Positions 1-9,307 of a stretch of DNA of 64,000 nucleotides are shown here, piece by piece (the first letter of the stretch is position 1; each line of letters begins with the position of its first letter). Below the pieces are notes generated by a model. It worked only from the letters and a program-made list of their open reading frames with translations, was not told the DNA's origin and did not search any database. The position numbers and the translations under genes were made by a program. Source of the DNA: Isosphaera sp. (GTDB lineage Bacteria; Planctomycetota; Phycisphaerae; Phycisphaerales; UBA1924); assembly GCA_013822085.1 (NCBI GenBank), contig PNJV01000003.1, positions 43,721-107,720 of the forward strand, given 5' to 3'.

Positions 1-337
1 AGGACGACGCCCGCGAGGCGCTCCGCCAGGCCCAGCGCCAGCAGCTCAGGCAGCTCCTCGACCAGGACGCCCTCAGGGGGCTCCAGGGAGCCCTCAAGCA
101 AGAGCAGGAGCAGCTGCTCAGGCAGAACCGGGAGCTGCGCGAGCGGCTGGACGCGATCGCGGTGGATCCGCAGACCAGGCTCGGTGGTCGTCGCCGCGCG
201 GCAACGCCGAGCGCGACGAGCAGCTCCGCGCCATGCTCGATCAGCGGCTCGGGGCCATCGAGTTGCGCCTGAGCGAGCTCCTGCGCCGGCTCGGCGGTGG
301 CGACGATCCCAAGCCGGCCAACCCCGACCAGCCCTGA
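1..337 (+). CDS. C-terminal part of a coiled-coil protein, apparently frameshifted
   Basis: This gene runs in from the left edge. From base 3 to about base 175 the third frame gives a Gln/Glu/Leu/Arg-rich heptad-like coiled coil (for example QRQQLRQLLDQ and QNRELRERLDAI). That frame then degenerates into Ser/Pro/Ala and stops at 270-272. From about base 190 the second frame continues the same character (ERDEQLRAML, then IELRLSELLRRLGG) and stops with TGA at 335-337. The simplest reading is one protein with an indel near 165-205, either a true lesion or a sequencing error. A separate short gene starting at the ATG at 231 is less likely because its sequence continues the coiled coil. No function can be assigned. 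Confidence 0.5.
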   Translation, partial: GRRPRGAPPGPAPAAQAAPRPGRPQGAPGSPQARAGAAAQAEPGAARAAGRDRGGSADQARWSSPRGNAERDEQLRAMLDQRLGAIELRLSELLRRLGGGDDPKPANPDQP

Positions 338-375
338 TCTCAAGGGCGTCTGACAACTGAACGAACCCTCCTGGG

Positions 376-414
376 CACGCACCCCGGCATCGGAGCCGGG
401 GTGCGTGTCAATTT
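376..414 (+). terminator. Hairpin terminator after the coiled-coil gene
   Basis: A perfect 13-bp inverted repeat (376-388 with 395-407, loop of 6) is followed by a short weak T stretch (412-414). It lies about 40 bases after the stop of the upstream gene. The stem is strong and the U tract poor, so termination may be inefficient. Confidence 0.6.
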
Positions 415-536
415 GGACGGGCCGCTCTGTCGCAACCGCGGCATAGGGATACGCCCTGGCGGGCGAGACAATCCCGCCTTGGGATCTATGCTTTCGATCC
501 GCTGCGGCACGACGGCGGGCGGGATGGAAGGCAGGC

Positions 537-2096
537 ATGCAACCGGGACCACTGGACGCGCTTGGGCGGCTGATCGAGGCGATACGCGAAGGGGCGACGC
601 GGTCACCGGCACTGGCCGGGGCCCTGCGCGAGCTTGCCTCAGCGATCGCGGCGTTGGCCCCGCCCGAGGGTCAGGACGCGGCGGGCGTGACGGGCCAGGC
701 GGGGCACGGGCCGGCGCAGCGCCGCGCCGAGCCGGCGCCGGCGGCAGCGGTCGAGCCGGAGCAGGTCCGGCAGTTCGCCGACGCGTTGCGGCAGGGCCTT
801 GGGGGCATGGGCGCAGCGGGTGCGCCGGCGGCGGTCACGGGCCCGCGCGTGGTGTCGCAGGGCAGGGCCGCCGAGGGCGTGGAGGTGCCGGCGTCGCGCC
901 GCGGGCAGGGCCTCGACGTGGCGGCGCTGGCGCGGCGATGCGAGCTCAAGGCCGACAGCTGCCTCTTCGCGGCCCGGCGGGCGCGGGGCGTGGCCCAGGG
1001 GGCGACGATCTTCGACTTCAAGCCCGAGTACCTGGCCCTGCTGGACCGCGGCAAGGCCGAGAAGACCTATCTGTGGATGGTCGCGCCCAGCGACGGGACG
1101 CCGCCGGAGGGGCTCGAGCGGATCGCCGAGGCCTACGGGATCCTCAAGGAGGCGGCGTCGCTGATCGTGCCGGCCGCGTCGGACCCCGAGGCGCCGCAGG
1201 GGCTGATGGAGAAGCTGCTGCCGCTGCTGGCCACGGCCCAGTGCGCGCTGCGCGAGTCGCTGCCGACCGGCGAGATCGACCGCGACCAGGAGGACGTGTT
1301 CTGGTTCCTGCGCGACCAGACCGAGCAACGGCGGGTGTACATCGCCCAGCACCTGACGCGCGACAGCAAGGCGACGGTGGAGGAGGCTCGCGCCGCGTTG
1401 GAGCAGGCCCGGCAGGTGGTCGGCGAGCTGGCGGGCAAGCAGAAGGCCGGCAAGGCGCGCAAGGAGTCGGTCTCGCGGGCCCGGTACCACGCGGGGCAGC
1501 TGGCCCAGGGGCGTGCCGTGGAGCCGGACAAGTCGTGGGCGCTGATCGCCCAGGTGGTTGGCGAGCTGGCTGTGGCGGGCTCGCCGTTGCCCAAGGATCT
1601 GTCGGCGGCGTTGGAGCCGCTGGCGGGCGCGCTGCTGGTCGAGTGTCCCGAGGAGGCCCTGCGGGAGCGCCTGCTGGAGGTGGCGCAGCGGGCGGCCGAG
1701 AGCGAGGGTCAGGGGGAGGACGACCGGGCCGACTCGGCGGAGATCGAGCGGGCCCGCCAGCTGCTGGCCGACCGGGTGCTGGTGATGATCGGCGGCGTTC
1801 CCAAGCCCGAGGCGGTCGAGTCGCTGCGCAAGTCGCTGGCCCTGCGCGACGTCCGGTGGCTCTCCAAGCGCGACCACGCCTCGACGGCCCCGTTCGAGAC
1901 CGAGATCTCGCGCCCGGACGTGGACGTGGTCATGGTGATGATCCGCTGGTGCAACACCCACGACGGCCCCGAGGTGCGCGAGATGTGCCGGCTGCACAAC
2001 AAGGCGTGCGTGACGCTCCCGGGCGGTTACAACCCCTCGCAGGTGGCCCACCACGTGCTCGAGCAGGTGGGCGAGCGGCTTCGGCACGCGGGCTGA
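537..2096 (+). CDS. Hypothetical protein with DUF2325-like C-terminal domain
   Basis: The protein has 519 residues. The first ~100 residues are Ala/Pro-rich and probably disordered. The middle (about 120-390) is helical and charged and contains a motif FDFKPEYLALLDRGKAEKTY. The last ~120 residues look like the Rossmann-like DUF2325 family: a VLVMIGGVPKPEAVESLRKS strand/loop, a DVDVVMVMIRWCNTHD segment and a final PGGYN loop, matching the family pattern of a GG loop followed by a conserved 'cannot see, cannot reach' strand. The function of DUF2325 is unknown to me. The ATG has a purine-rich stretch (GGATGGAAGG) just upstream. The gene appears monocistronic, since the next gene is on the other strand. 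The family call is moderate because I could not align it. Confidence 0.7.
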   Translation: MQPGPLDALGRLIEAIREGATRSPALAGALRELASAIAALAPPEGQDAAGVTGQAGHGPAQRRAEPAPAAAVEPEQVRQFADALRQGLGGMGAAGAPAAVTGPRVVSQGRAAEGVEVPASRRGQGLDVAALARRCELKADSCLFAARRARGVAQGATIFDFKPEYLALLDRGKAEKTYLWMVAPSDGTPPEGLERIAEAYGILKEAASLIVPAASDPEAPQGLMEKLLPLLATAQCALRESLPTGEIDRDQEDVFWFLRDQTEQRRVYIAQHLTRDSKATVEEARAALEQARQVVGELAGKQKAGKARKESVSRARYHAGQLAQGRAVEPDKSWALIAQVVGELAVAGSPLPKDLSAALEPLAGALLVECPEEALRERLLEVAQRAAESEGQGEDDRADSAEIERARQLLADRVLVMIGGVPKPEAVESLRKSLALRDVRWLSKRDHASTAPFETEISRPDVDVVMVMIRWCNTHDGPEVREMCRLHNKACVTLPGGYNPSQVAHHVLEQVGERLRHAG

Positions 2097-2282
2097 TCGG
2101 CGGGGTTGCGGCCGGTGCGCCCGGGGCGACGCGCGTGTTCGTGCTCGCCGCCGTGCGCGTGCAGGCTGTGCGCACGGGCGGGCCGGGCGGGCCGGGCGGG
2201 CTGGGCGAGAGTGGTCCCGGGCCGGTGGCGCCCCCGCCGGGGCGTGCGCAGCCGGGGAGTTGCCAGCGCGGCTGCGCCGCGG

Positions 2283-3380
<1,098 letters not shown>

Positions 3381-3462
3381 CGTGGGCGTCTCCGGGAGCG
3401 TGCGGCGGGCCGCGGACGGATGGTACTGGGCCCGGCCCCGGCGCGCCGGGGCGCGGCGGGCA

Positions 3463-3468
3463 TAATCT
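3463..3468 (+). promoter_or_regulatory. -10-like element, probable leaderless start of lptB
   Basis: TAATCT sits in an otherwise almost A/T-free stretch, and 7 bases separate it from the GTG of lptB. With a normal distance from -10 to transcription start, the mRNA would begin at or next to the start codon. Confidence 0.55.
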
Positions 3469-3475
3469 CAGGCAC

Positions 3476-4411
3476 GTGCCGCTGCTGGAAGCGACCAACC
3501 TGCGCAAGAGCTACTCCGGGCGGACGGTGGTCGGCGGGGTGACGTTCCACGTCGACCGCGCCGAGATCGTCGGGCTGCTGGGTCGCAACGGGGCGGGCAA
3601 GACGACCAGCTTCCGGATCGCCATCGGGATGATCGAGGCCGACGAGGGCCGGGTCGTCTTCGACGGGCGCGACGTGTCGTCGCTGCCGATGTACCGCCGA
3701 GCGCGCCTGGGCATGGGCTACCTCTCGCAGGAGCCGTCGGTCTTCGGGCGGCTCACGTGCGAGCAGAACCTGCTGGCGATCCTCCAGACGCTGGACCTGA
3801 CGCGCGCCCAGCGGCGGGCGCGGGCCGCCGAGCTGCTGGCCCAGTTCCGGCTGGCGCACAAGGCCCGGCACCCGGCGCGGACCTGCTCCGGCGGCGAGCG
3901 CCGCAAGCTGGAGATCGCCCGGGCGCTGGTCACCCAGCCCAAGCTCATCCTGCTCGACGAGCCCTTCAGCGGCGTGGACCCGATCGCCGTGGAGGACCTC
4001 CAGCGCGAGATCCGCGCGCTGACACGCCGCGGCATCGCCTGCCTGATCACCGACCACAACGTGCAGCAGACCCTGCGCGTGTGCGACCGCGCGATCATCA
4101 TCGACGAGGGCCGCACCTTCGCTGAGGGCACACCCAGGGAGCTGATCAACGACGAGATGGTCCGCCGGGTGTACCTGGGCTCGCTCTTCCGCGGCGACGA
4201 GTTCGACCACCCGATCACGTCCGACGCCATCGACCCCGGGCGTGGCCCCGGCCCCGCGCACGCGGCGGTTGGGGGCAACGGTCTGTCGGCGGGCCCCGAG
4301 GGCAACGGCGTGCCCGGGCGCTTGGGCGTCGGGCCGGTTGGGGCTGGGAGCGCTGGGGCCCAGGGCGGCGGCGCAGCGGGCGAGCGGCCGCCGGCGGGCC
4401 CGCAGCGCTGA
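3476..4411 (+). CDS. lptB: LPS-export ABC transporter ATP-binding protein LptB
   Basis: This is the ATPase of the LptBFG complex that extracts lipopolysaccharide from the inner membrane. Visible motifs are Walker A GRNGAGKT, Q-loop YLSQEPSVFGRLT, signature CSGGERRK (Cys in place of the usual Leu), Walker B LILLDEPFSGVDPIAV and switch His ITDHN. The core ends near residue 245. A further ~65 Gly/Ala/Pro-rich residues follow and are not part of known LptB, which is about 240 residues long. The chosen start is GTG at 3476, which makes the protein begin just before the first strand (LLEATNLRKSY). A TAATCT hexamer ends 7 bases upstream and there is no Shine-Dalgarno sequence. No other lpt gene is in the window. 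Confidence 0.93.
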   Translation: MPLLEATNLRKSYSGRTVVGGVTFHVDRAEIVGLLGRNGAGKTTSFRIAIGMIEADEGRVVFDGRDVSSLPMYRRARLGMGYLSQEPSVFGRLTCEQNLLAILQTLDLTRAQRRARAAELLAQFRLAHKARHPARTCSGGERRKLEIARALVTQPKLILLDEPFSGVDPIAVEDLQREIRALTRRGIACLITDHNVQQTLRVCDRAIIIDEGRTFAEGTPRELINDEMVRRVYLGSLFRGDEFDHPITSDAIDPGRGPGPAHAAVGGNGLSAGPEGNGVPGRLGVGPVGAGSAGAQGGGAAGERPPAGPQR

Positions 4412-4454
4412 GGGCCGGGCGAGCCGGGCACGAGCACGCCTGGTGCCGGCGCGA

Positions 4455-5381
4455 TCAGCCGACGCGCTGGGAGGGGGCGGCGGTGTCGTCGCCCATGATG
4501 GCGCCGGGGCGGAAGTAGCGCGAGGGGCGGTCGTCGTTGAGCTGGTCGTTGAGCTTGCGCAGGGCCTCGTCGGCGATCTGGCGGACGCGCTCGCGGGAGA
4601 TGCCGATCTCGGCGGCGATCTGCTTGAGGGTCAGGGGCTCCTGGCCGTCGAAGCCGAAGCGCAGGCGCAGGATGCGGGCCTCGCGCTCGTCGATGGCGTC
4701 CAGGAGCTTGCGGATGGTCCAGAGCTCGTCCTGGCGCATCATGGTCTCGGCGGGGGGGCCGGCGCGGTGGTCGGCCAGGGCGTCGCCGAAGTTGAGCGCG
4801 TCGCCGTTGTCGTCGGTCGGCGACTGGCTCGGGGCCTTGACGGCCTTGACGGCCCGGCGGATGATGCGGAGCTTGCGCATCGGCAGCTGGAGATCGTCGG
4901 CCATCTCCTGGAGGGTGGGCGGGCGACCCAGCGAGGCCTCCAGCCGGCGCGCCGCCTGCTTCCAGCGGGCGATGAGCTCGACCATGTACGCCGGGACGTG
5001 GATGGGCTGGACGGCGTTGATCAGCGCCCGCTTGATCGCCTGCTTGATCCACCACGAGGCGTACGTCGAGAACCGGGCGCCCTGGGCCGGGTCGAAGCCC
5101 TCGACGGCGCGCAGCAGGCCGACGTTGCCCTCCTCGATCAGGTCCTGGAGCGACAGGCCGCGGTTGGCGTAGTTCTTGGCGATGGAGACGACCAGGCGGA
5201 GGTTGGCCCGGATCATCCGCTCGCGGGCGATGGGGCAGTTGTCGTTGATCACGGCCCAGCCGAGGCGCCGCTCCTCCTCGGCGTTGAGCAGGGGCACCTC
5301 GTTGATCTGGCGCAGGTAGATCTGGAGGCCGTTCTGGACCTCGCCGAACGCCACAGCACGGATCGACCTGGTGAGTGCCAA
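4455..5381 (-). CDS. RNA polymerase sigma factor, RpoD/SigA type
   Basis: A sigma-70 family protein of 308 residues with region 1.2 ([16 protein letters not shown]), regions 2.1-2.4 ([50 protein letters not shown]), region 3 and region 4 with the helix-turn-helix [14 protein letters not shown]. It lacks region 1.1 and the non-conserved insert, so it is short like many planctomycete group 1/2 sigma factors. I chose a TTG start at 5381 because it follows a GAAAGGGG Shine-Dalgarno sequence and gives the N-terminus [12 protein letters not shown]. An in-frame ATG at 5420 is the alternative. A TACACT -10-like hexamer on the same strand lies at 5435-5440. Whether it is the primary or an alternative sigma factor cannot be told from the sequence. 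Confidence 0.92.
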   Translation of the reverse strand: MALTRSIRAVAFGEVQNGLQIYLRQINEVPLLNAEEERRLGWAVINDNCPIARERMIRANLRLVVSIAKNYANRGLSLQDLIEEGNVGLLRAVEGFDPAQGARFSTYASWWIKQAIKRALINAVQPIHVPAYMVELIARWKQAARRLEASLGRPPTLQEMADDLQLPMRKLRIIRRAVKAVKAPSQSPTDDNGDALNFGDALADHRAGPPAETMMRQDELWTIRKLLDAIDEREARILRLRFGFDGQEPLTLKQIAAEIGISRERVRQIADEALRKLNDQLNDDRPSRYFRPGAIMGDDTAAPSQRVG

Positions 5382-5699
5382 GCCGTTACCCCTTTCGGCG
5401 CCGGGTGGGCCGGGCGCCATCACGAGAGAGGGCCAGTGTACCGGCCCCATGCCAGACCGCTACGCAACGCACATGCAGCGGTTGCAATCGTCCCGCGGCG
5501 CCGGTGCCTTGATGGATCCTAAGTCCCCGGCGGGCTCCTGCGGCAGCACGCATGGGTGAGCCGGTGCGGATTGACAGGAGATTGACACGGGCTTGGTTAT
5601 GGGTCCTTGTCCTTGGGTTTGTCCTAGTTGACGCGCAGGGCGGGGCGCACGCAGGGGCGCAGGTCGGCCGGGCGGCGCCTCTTGCGCTGGGCGGGCGAG
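5382..5699. other. Divergent intergenic region, sigma factor / UvrB-motif gene
   Basis: The region holds a minus-strand TACACT (5435-5440) suited to driving the sigma-factor gene, and two plus-strand TTGACA hexamers at 5571-5576 and 5582-5587, 11 bases apart. Neither TTGACA has a convincing -10 at 16-18 bases, so I do not call a plus-strand promoter. Short ORFs here look like noise. Confidence 0.4.
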
Positions 5700-6500
5700 A
5701 TGTCGCAAAGCGCCAGTCCATATCATCCGGCCAACGTGGCGACGAACCCAGATATTTCGGGCCTGCTCAAGCAGTGGCCCTTCGAACCCGGCCGATTGAA
5801 CGTCCGCACCATTACTGGGCGTGACGGCGAGCCGCGGATCCAGATGCGTGTGGACCTTGGCATCTTGCAGATGCACACCGAGGGGCGGCCCGACGGTCAG
5901 AGGCCGTTCGGGTTCGAGAGCCTGCTCGAGTACCACGAGTCGCGGCTGGACCAGGCAAGGTCGGAGGCGACGGACCCGGAGCAGGCGGAGTTTTCGCTCA
6001 GCGGCGAGCAGTGCCGGGACCTGCGCGACGAGGCGGTGCAGTACTACCAGCGGTACATGTCGCTGCTGGTGCTCGAGGACTTCGAGGGCGTGGTGCGCGA
6101 CACGTCGCGGAACCTGCGGGTCCTGGACCTGTGCCACAAGCACGGCACGTCGGAGGCCGACCGGCAGGCCATGGAGCCGTTCCGGGCGTTCATCACGATG
6201 ATGCGCGCCCGGGCGCTGGCCAGCCAGGCGATCAAGGACAACGAGCCCAAGGCAGCGATCCATGCCATCGACGACGGGCTCGAGGCGCTGCGGCACCACT
6301 TCACGACCAGCGGCCAGGAGTCGGGGTTCGATCAGTCGGCCGAGGTGCAGACGCTGCGCGGGATGCGCGAGGCGCTGGTGCCCAAGCTGCCCTTGAGCCC
6401 GCGCGCCGAGCTACAGCGCCGCCTGGACGAGGCCATCAAATCGGAGAACTACGAGCTGGCGGCGATCCTGCGCGACGAGCTGCGCGGCCTGGGCGGCTGA
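5700..6500 (+). CDS. UvrB/UvrC-motif-containing protein
   Basis: A soluble protein of 266 residues. The last ~30 residues (ELQRRLDEAIKSENYELAAI and on) match the UVR motif, a helical hairpin by which UvrB and UvrC contact each other and which also occurs in McsA and other regulators. The rest is a conserved-looking helical region with no catalytic motif that I recognise; residues ~100-230 have a TPR-like amphipathic character. I chose the ATG at 5700, preceded by GGGCGAGA. There are no cysteine pairs as in McsA and no nuclease residues. A function in excision repair is therefore not established; a protein-protein adaptor role is inference. Confidence 0.8.
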   Translation: MSQSASPYHPANVATNPDISGLLKQWPFEPGRLNVRTITGRDGEPRIQMRVDLGILQMHTEGRPDGQRPFGFESLLEYHESRLDQARSEATDPEQAEFSLSGEQCRDLRDEAVQYYQRYMSLLVLEDFEGVVRDTSRNLRVLDLCHKHGTSEADRQAMEPFRAFITMMRARALASQAIKDNEPKAAIHAIDDGLEALRHHFTTSGQESGFDQSAEVQTLRGMREALVPKLPLSPRAELQRRLDEAIKSENYELAAILRDELRGLGG

Positions 6501-6663
6501 GGCGCCCTGGGGACGCGGCCTGTGTGTGGGGTGCGGGTCGGGGGCTCATGGCGCGGGTGCCTGCCCCGGGGCCCGGCAGAGGGGAGTGCGCAGGGGATCG
6601 GGGCGGGGAACGGGTTGATCGGGGCTTGCGCAAGGCCGCCCGGTGTCTGCCCAATAATCCAGC

Positions 6664-7626
6664 ATGCTGGCACCCGAAGCTCTGGAACCGATCGACCGCG
6701 TCGTGGAAGGCATTCAGGCCCTGCCCTGGGGTGCGCACGCGATCGCGGCCACGGTGTTGGTCGGCGGCGTTGTGGTGTGGTCGATGGGCCGGCGCGTGCT
6801 GCGCTGGGCCGCGGCGGTGCTCGGGGCGGCGATCGGGGCTGGGTGCTCCGTGGCCCTGGTGACGGGCGTGGTGCAGGCGCCCGGGGTTCCGGTGCTGGTG
6901 ACGGCGGGGGTCGGGATGGTGCTTGGGTTGCTGGCGGCGCTGCTGGCGTACAAGGTCGCCACGGCGCTGGCGTTCGGGGTGGTGATCAGCGTGGCGGTGG
7001 CGATGGGCGTCGGGGTGACGCTGGCGGCGTTCCGCGACCGCCAGCCCGTCGCCGGGGACGGGATCGGGGGGCTGGAGCTGCCGGAGATCGTGCTCGATGC
7101 CGAGGGCGACGCGGGGGGGGTGGGGGTCGTCAGCGACGAGCTGGGGCAGGTCCTGGAGCGTCAAGCGCGGGAGCGGCTCGGGCTTGAGGACCCCTCTTCG
7201 GGTGACGAGCGACCGAGCGCGACCATCGAGCTTGCGCGCGGGGCCGGGGAGCGCATCGCGGCGTTCTTTGACATCGTGGGGGCTGAGGCGCGCACGCTGT
7301 GGGACCGCACCCCGACGGCCGAGCGTCTGTGGGTGATCGTGGGGGCCGTGGGTGGGATGCTCCTGGGGGTGCTGGGCGGGGTGAGCAAGCCGCGGTGGTC
7401 GGCGGCGACGGTGACGGCGATGTTCGGTGCTGGGCTGGTGCTCTCGAGCGGGTGGTGGCTGGTGCAGGCGCTGGGGCCGGCGCCGCGGTGGGCGGAGGTC
7501 TCGTCGAGCGGGTGGGTGGGGGCGTGGCTTGTCGTGTCGGTGGTGGGGATCGTGGCGCAGCTTCGGCGCAGCGGCAAGGCGGACCGGGCCGGGGGCGCGC
7601 CCCGCCCGGGGCCCGCGGGCGTGTGA
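6664..7626 (+). CDS. Polytopic membrane protein of unknown function
   Basis: 320 residues with about seven hydrophobic segments: four in the first ~125 residues (for example AATVLVGGVVVWS and ALAFGVVISVAVAMGVG), then a charged soluble stretch (about 135-215), then three more near the C-terminus (LWVIVGAVGGMLLGVLGG, AMFGAGLVLSSGWWLVQAL, WVGAWLVVSVVGIVAQL). The pattern recalls DUF4203/TMEM198-like proteins, but I cannot assign a family. An AATAAT hexamer ends 5 bases before the ATG and there is no Shine-Dalgarno sequence. No neighbour suggests a function. Confidence 0.75.
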   Translation: MLAPEALEPIDRVVEGIQALPWGAHAIAATVLVGGVVVWSMGRRVLRWAAAVLGAAIGAGCSVALVTGVVQAPGVPVLVTAGVGMVLGLLAALLAYKVATALAFGVVISVAVAMGVGVTLAAFRDRQPVAGDGIGGLELPEIVLDAEGDAGGVGVVSDELGQVLERQARERLGLEDPSSGDERPSATIELARGAGERIAAFFDIVGAEARTLWDRTPTAERLWVIVGAVGGMLLGVLGGVSKPRWSAATVTAMFGAGLVLSSGWWLVQALGPAPRWAEVSSSGWVGAWLVVSVVGIVAQLRRSGKADRAGGAPRPGPAGV

Positions 7627-7832
7627 GAGGCCCGGTCGCCGGCTCGGCGGCGGGGGTGGGCCGGTCGCGGCGATCGGATAGGTTGTCTATGGTGATGGCC
7701 CGTGGGCGTGCCGCGTGTTGACGCGGGGCGTGGTGGCGGGGACACTCAGGGCTGTGCAGCGGCGGTGCCCGGGGCCCGCGTCGCGGCGCTCGTGGATCGG
7801 TACCGGACACCCGATCGGGAGGAACAGCGGAC

Positions 7833-9275
7833 ATGGCACGATCGTCATCCATCTCGACCGGCGTGGGCGTGCTTATCGCGGTGCTGTCGCTGGCGACGCT
7901 GACCCTGTTCGTGCTCACGCTGGTCTTTGTGGGGCAGAAGCAGACGGCCGAGCAGCAGCTGGCCGCGTTCCGCCAGGAGACCGACGAGATCATCCGCGCC
8001 AGCGAGCGCAACCTGGGCTCGGTGCGGACGCTGATCGACTCGGCCAAGCGCGACAACCGCTCGCTGGTCGGCGCGCTCACCGAGCAGTTCGGCGACATCA
8101 GCCAGCTGGTCTCCGGCTCGCGCGGCGACTCGCTCACGTCGCTCAAGCAGCGGGTCGAGGGTGCGCTGCGGCCGCTGGGCGGGTCGAACCTGGTCTCCAC
8201 GCTGGCCGACCAGCGTTCGTCGCTTGCGCGCTCCGAGCAGCGGGCCCGCGACGCCGAGGCGGCCGCGGCCGCGGCGCGCTCGGACCTGGAGAACCAGAAC
8301 GCCCTGGTCCGCCAGCAGGGCGAGCAGAGCAAGACGACCATCGACGCGCTCAACGCGCAGGTCCGCGGGTACCGCCAGGAGCTGGAGACCTTCCGCGGCG
8401 ACGTGCAGGAGGCCGTGGAGACCGCTGGGGCCGAGATCGAGCGGACGACCCGCGAGGCGGGCGAGCAGCGGGCCCGCGACGCCGACCAGATCGCGCGGCT
8501 CGGCGGGGAGCTGGCCGCGGCCCAGGCACGGCTGCGCGAGCTCCAGGGCACGCGGCCCGGCGAGCGGCTGGTGGCCGACCCGGAGTTCGCCCTGGTCGAC
8601 GGCCAGGTCACGGTGGTGGACAACGCGGCGGGCGACGTCGTGTTTATCAACCGCGGCCGGCGCGACCGCGTCTTCCTGGGCCAGACCTTCGAGGTGTACA
8701 GCGACGGCTCGCAGGTGCGGCCCGTGCCCGTGCTCGACCCGCGCACGGGGCAGACCAGCGAGGAGTTCCCGCCGGGCAAGGCGGCCATCGAGATCATCGC
8801 CATCGAGGACGCCACGAGCCGGGCGCGCGTGGTGCGGCCCAGGGCGCGCGGCGTCGGGTCGCGGGCCCACAGCATCGCCCAGGGCGACGTGATCGTCAAC
8901 GCGGTCTACGACCCGGCCAAGGTCTACCGGTTCCTCATCGCGGGGGACTTCAACCTCCGCGGCGGCACGCCCACGCCGCTGGGGCGCGACGACGTGCGGG
9001 CCCTGATCACCCAGTGGGGCGGCCAGGTGGTCGAGACGCTCTCGGGCGAGGTGGACTTTGTCGTCCTGGGGGAGCGCCCGGTGGTGCCGCCCCAGCCGGC
9101 GGGCACGGCCTCGACGGAGGTGATCTCGTTCTTCGTGCAGAAGCAGAACGAGGCCGGGCAGTACGAGCGGTTCCTGCGGGAAGCGACCGGCAGCGAGATC
9201 CCGATCCTCAACCAGAACCGGCTGCTGACGCTGACCGGCCAGGCGGGGCTGGGCGCGGCCTTCGGGGCCCGCTGA
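7833..9275 (+). CDS. Membrane-anchored coiled-coil protein with BRCT-like C-terminal domain
   Basis: 480 residues. One N-terminal membrane segment (about 10-35, VGVLIAVLSLATLTLFVLTLVF) is followed by a long coiled coil rich in Glu/Gln/Arg/Ala (about 40-255), then a mixed region, probably beta-rich (255-365). The last ~110 residues contain FNLRG, PLGRDDVRALITQWGGQV and VDFVVLGERP. That succession resembles a BRCT fold: a first strand, a helix with a conserved Gly-Gly turn, and the 'THlVvG' type strand. BRCT domains bind phosphopeptides or DNA ends and are unusual in membrane proteins, so the assignment is tentative. The ATG follows a GGGAGGAAC Shine-Dalgarno sequence. No partner gene is evident. 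Confidence 0.7.
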   Translation: MARSSSISTGVGVLIAVLSLATLTLFVLTLVFVGQKQTAEQQLAAFRQETDEIIRASERNLGSVRTLIDSAKRDNRSLVGALTEQFGDISQLVSGSRGDSLTSLKQRVEGALRPLGGSNLVSTLADQRSSLARSEQRARDAEAAAAAARSDLENQNALVRQQGEQSKTTIDALNAQVRGYRQELETFRGDVQEAVETAGAEIERTTREAGEQRARDADQIARLGGELAAAQARLRELQGTRPGERLVADPEFALVDGQVTVVDNAAGDVVFINRGRRDRVFLGQTFEVYSDGSQVRPVPVLDPRTGQTSEEFPPGKAAIEIIAIEDATSRARVVRPRARGVGSRAHSIAQGDVIVNAVYDPAKVYRFLIAGDFNLRGGTPTPLGRDDVRALITQWGGQVVETLSGEVDFVVLGERPVVPPQPAGTASTEVISFFVQKQNEAGQYERFLREATGSEIPILNQNRLLTLTGQAGLGAAFGAR

Positions 9276-9307
9276 GCGCCCGTTCGCGGTCACAGCTGAG
9301 GCCGCCG

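Noticed and set aside
5571..5587. Tandem TTGACA hexamers as a plus-strand promoter
   Set aside because: No -10-like hexamer lies at 16-18 bases from either, so no promoter can be called.
7627..7832. Short frames between the membrane-protein and coiled-coil genes
   Set aside because: No start signal or protein-like composition. I see nothing functional beyond the Shine-Dalgarno sequence of the next gene.
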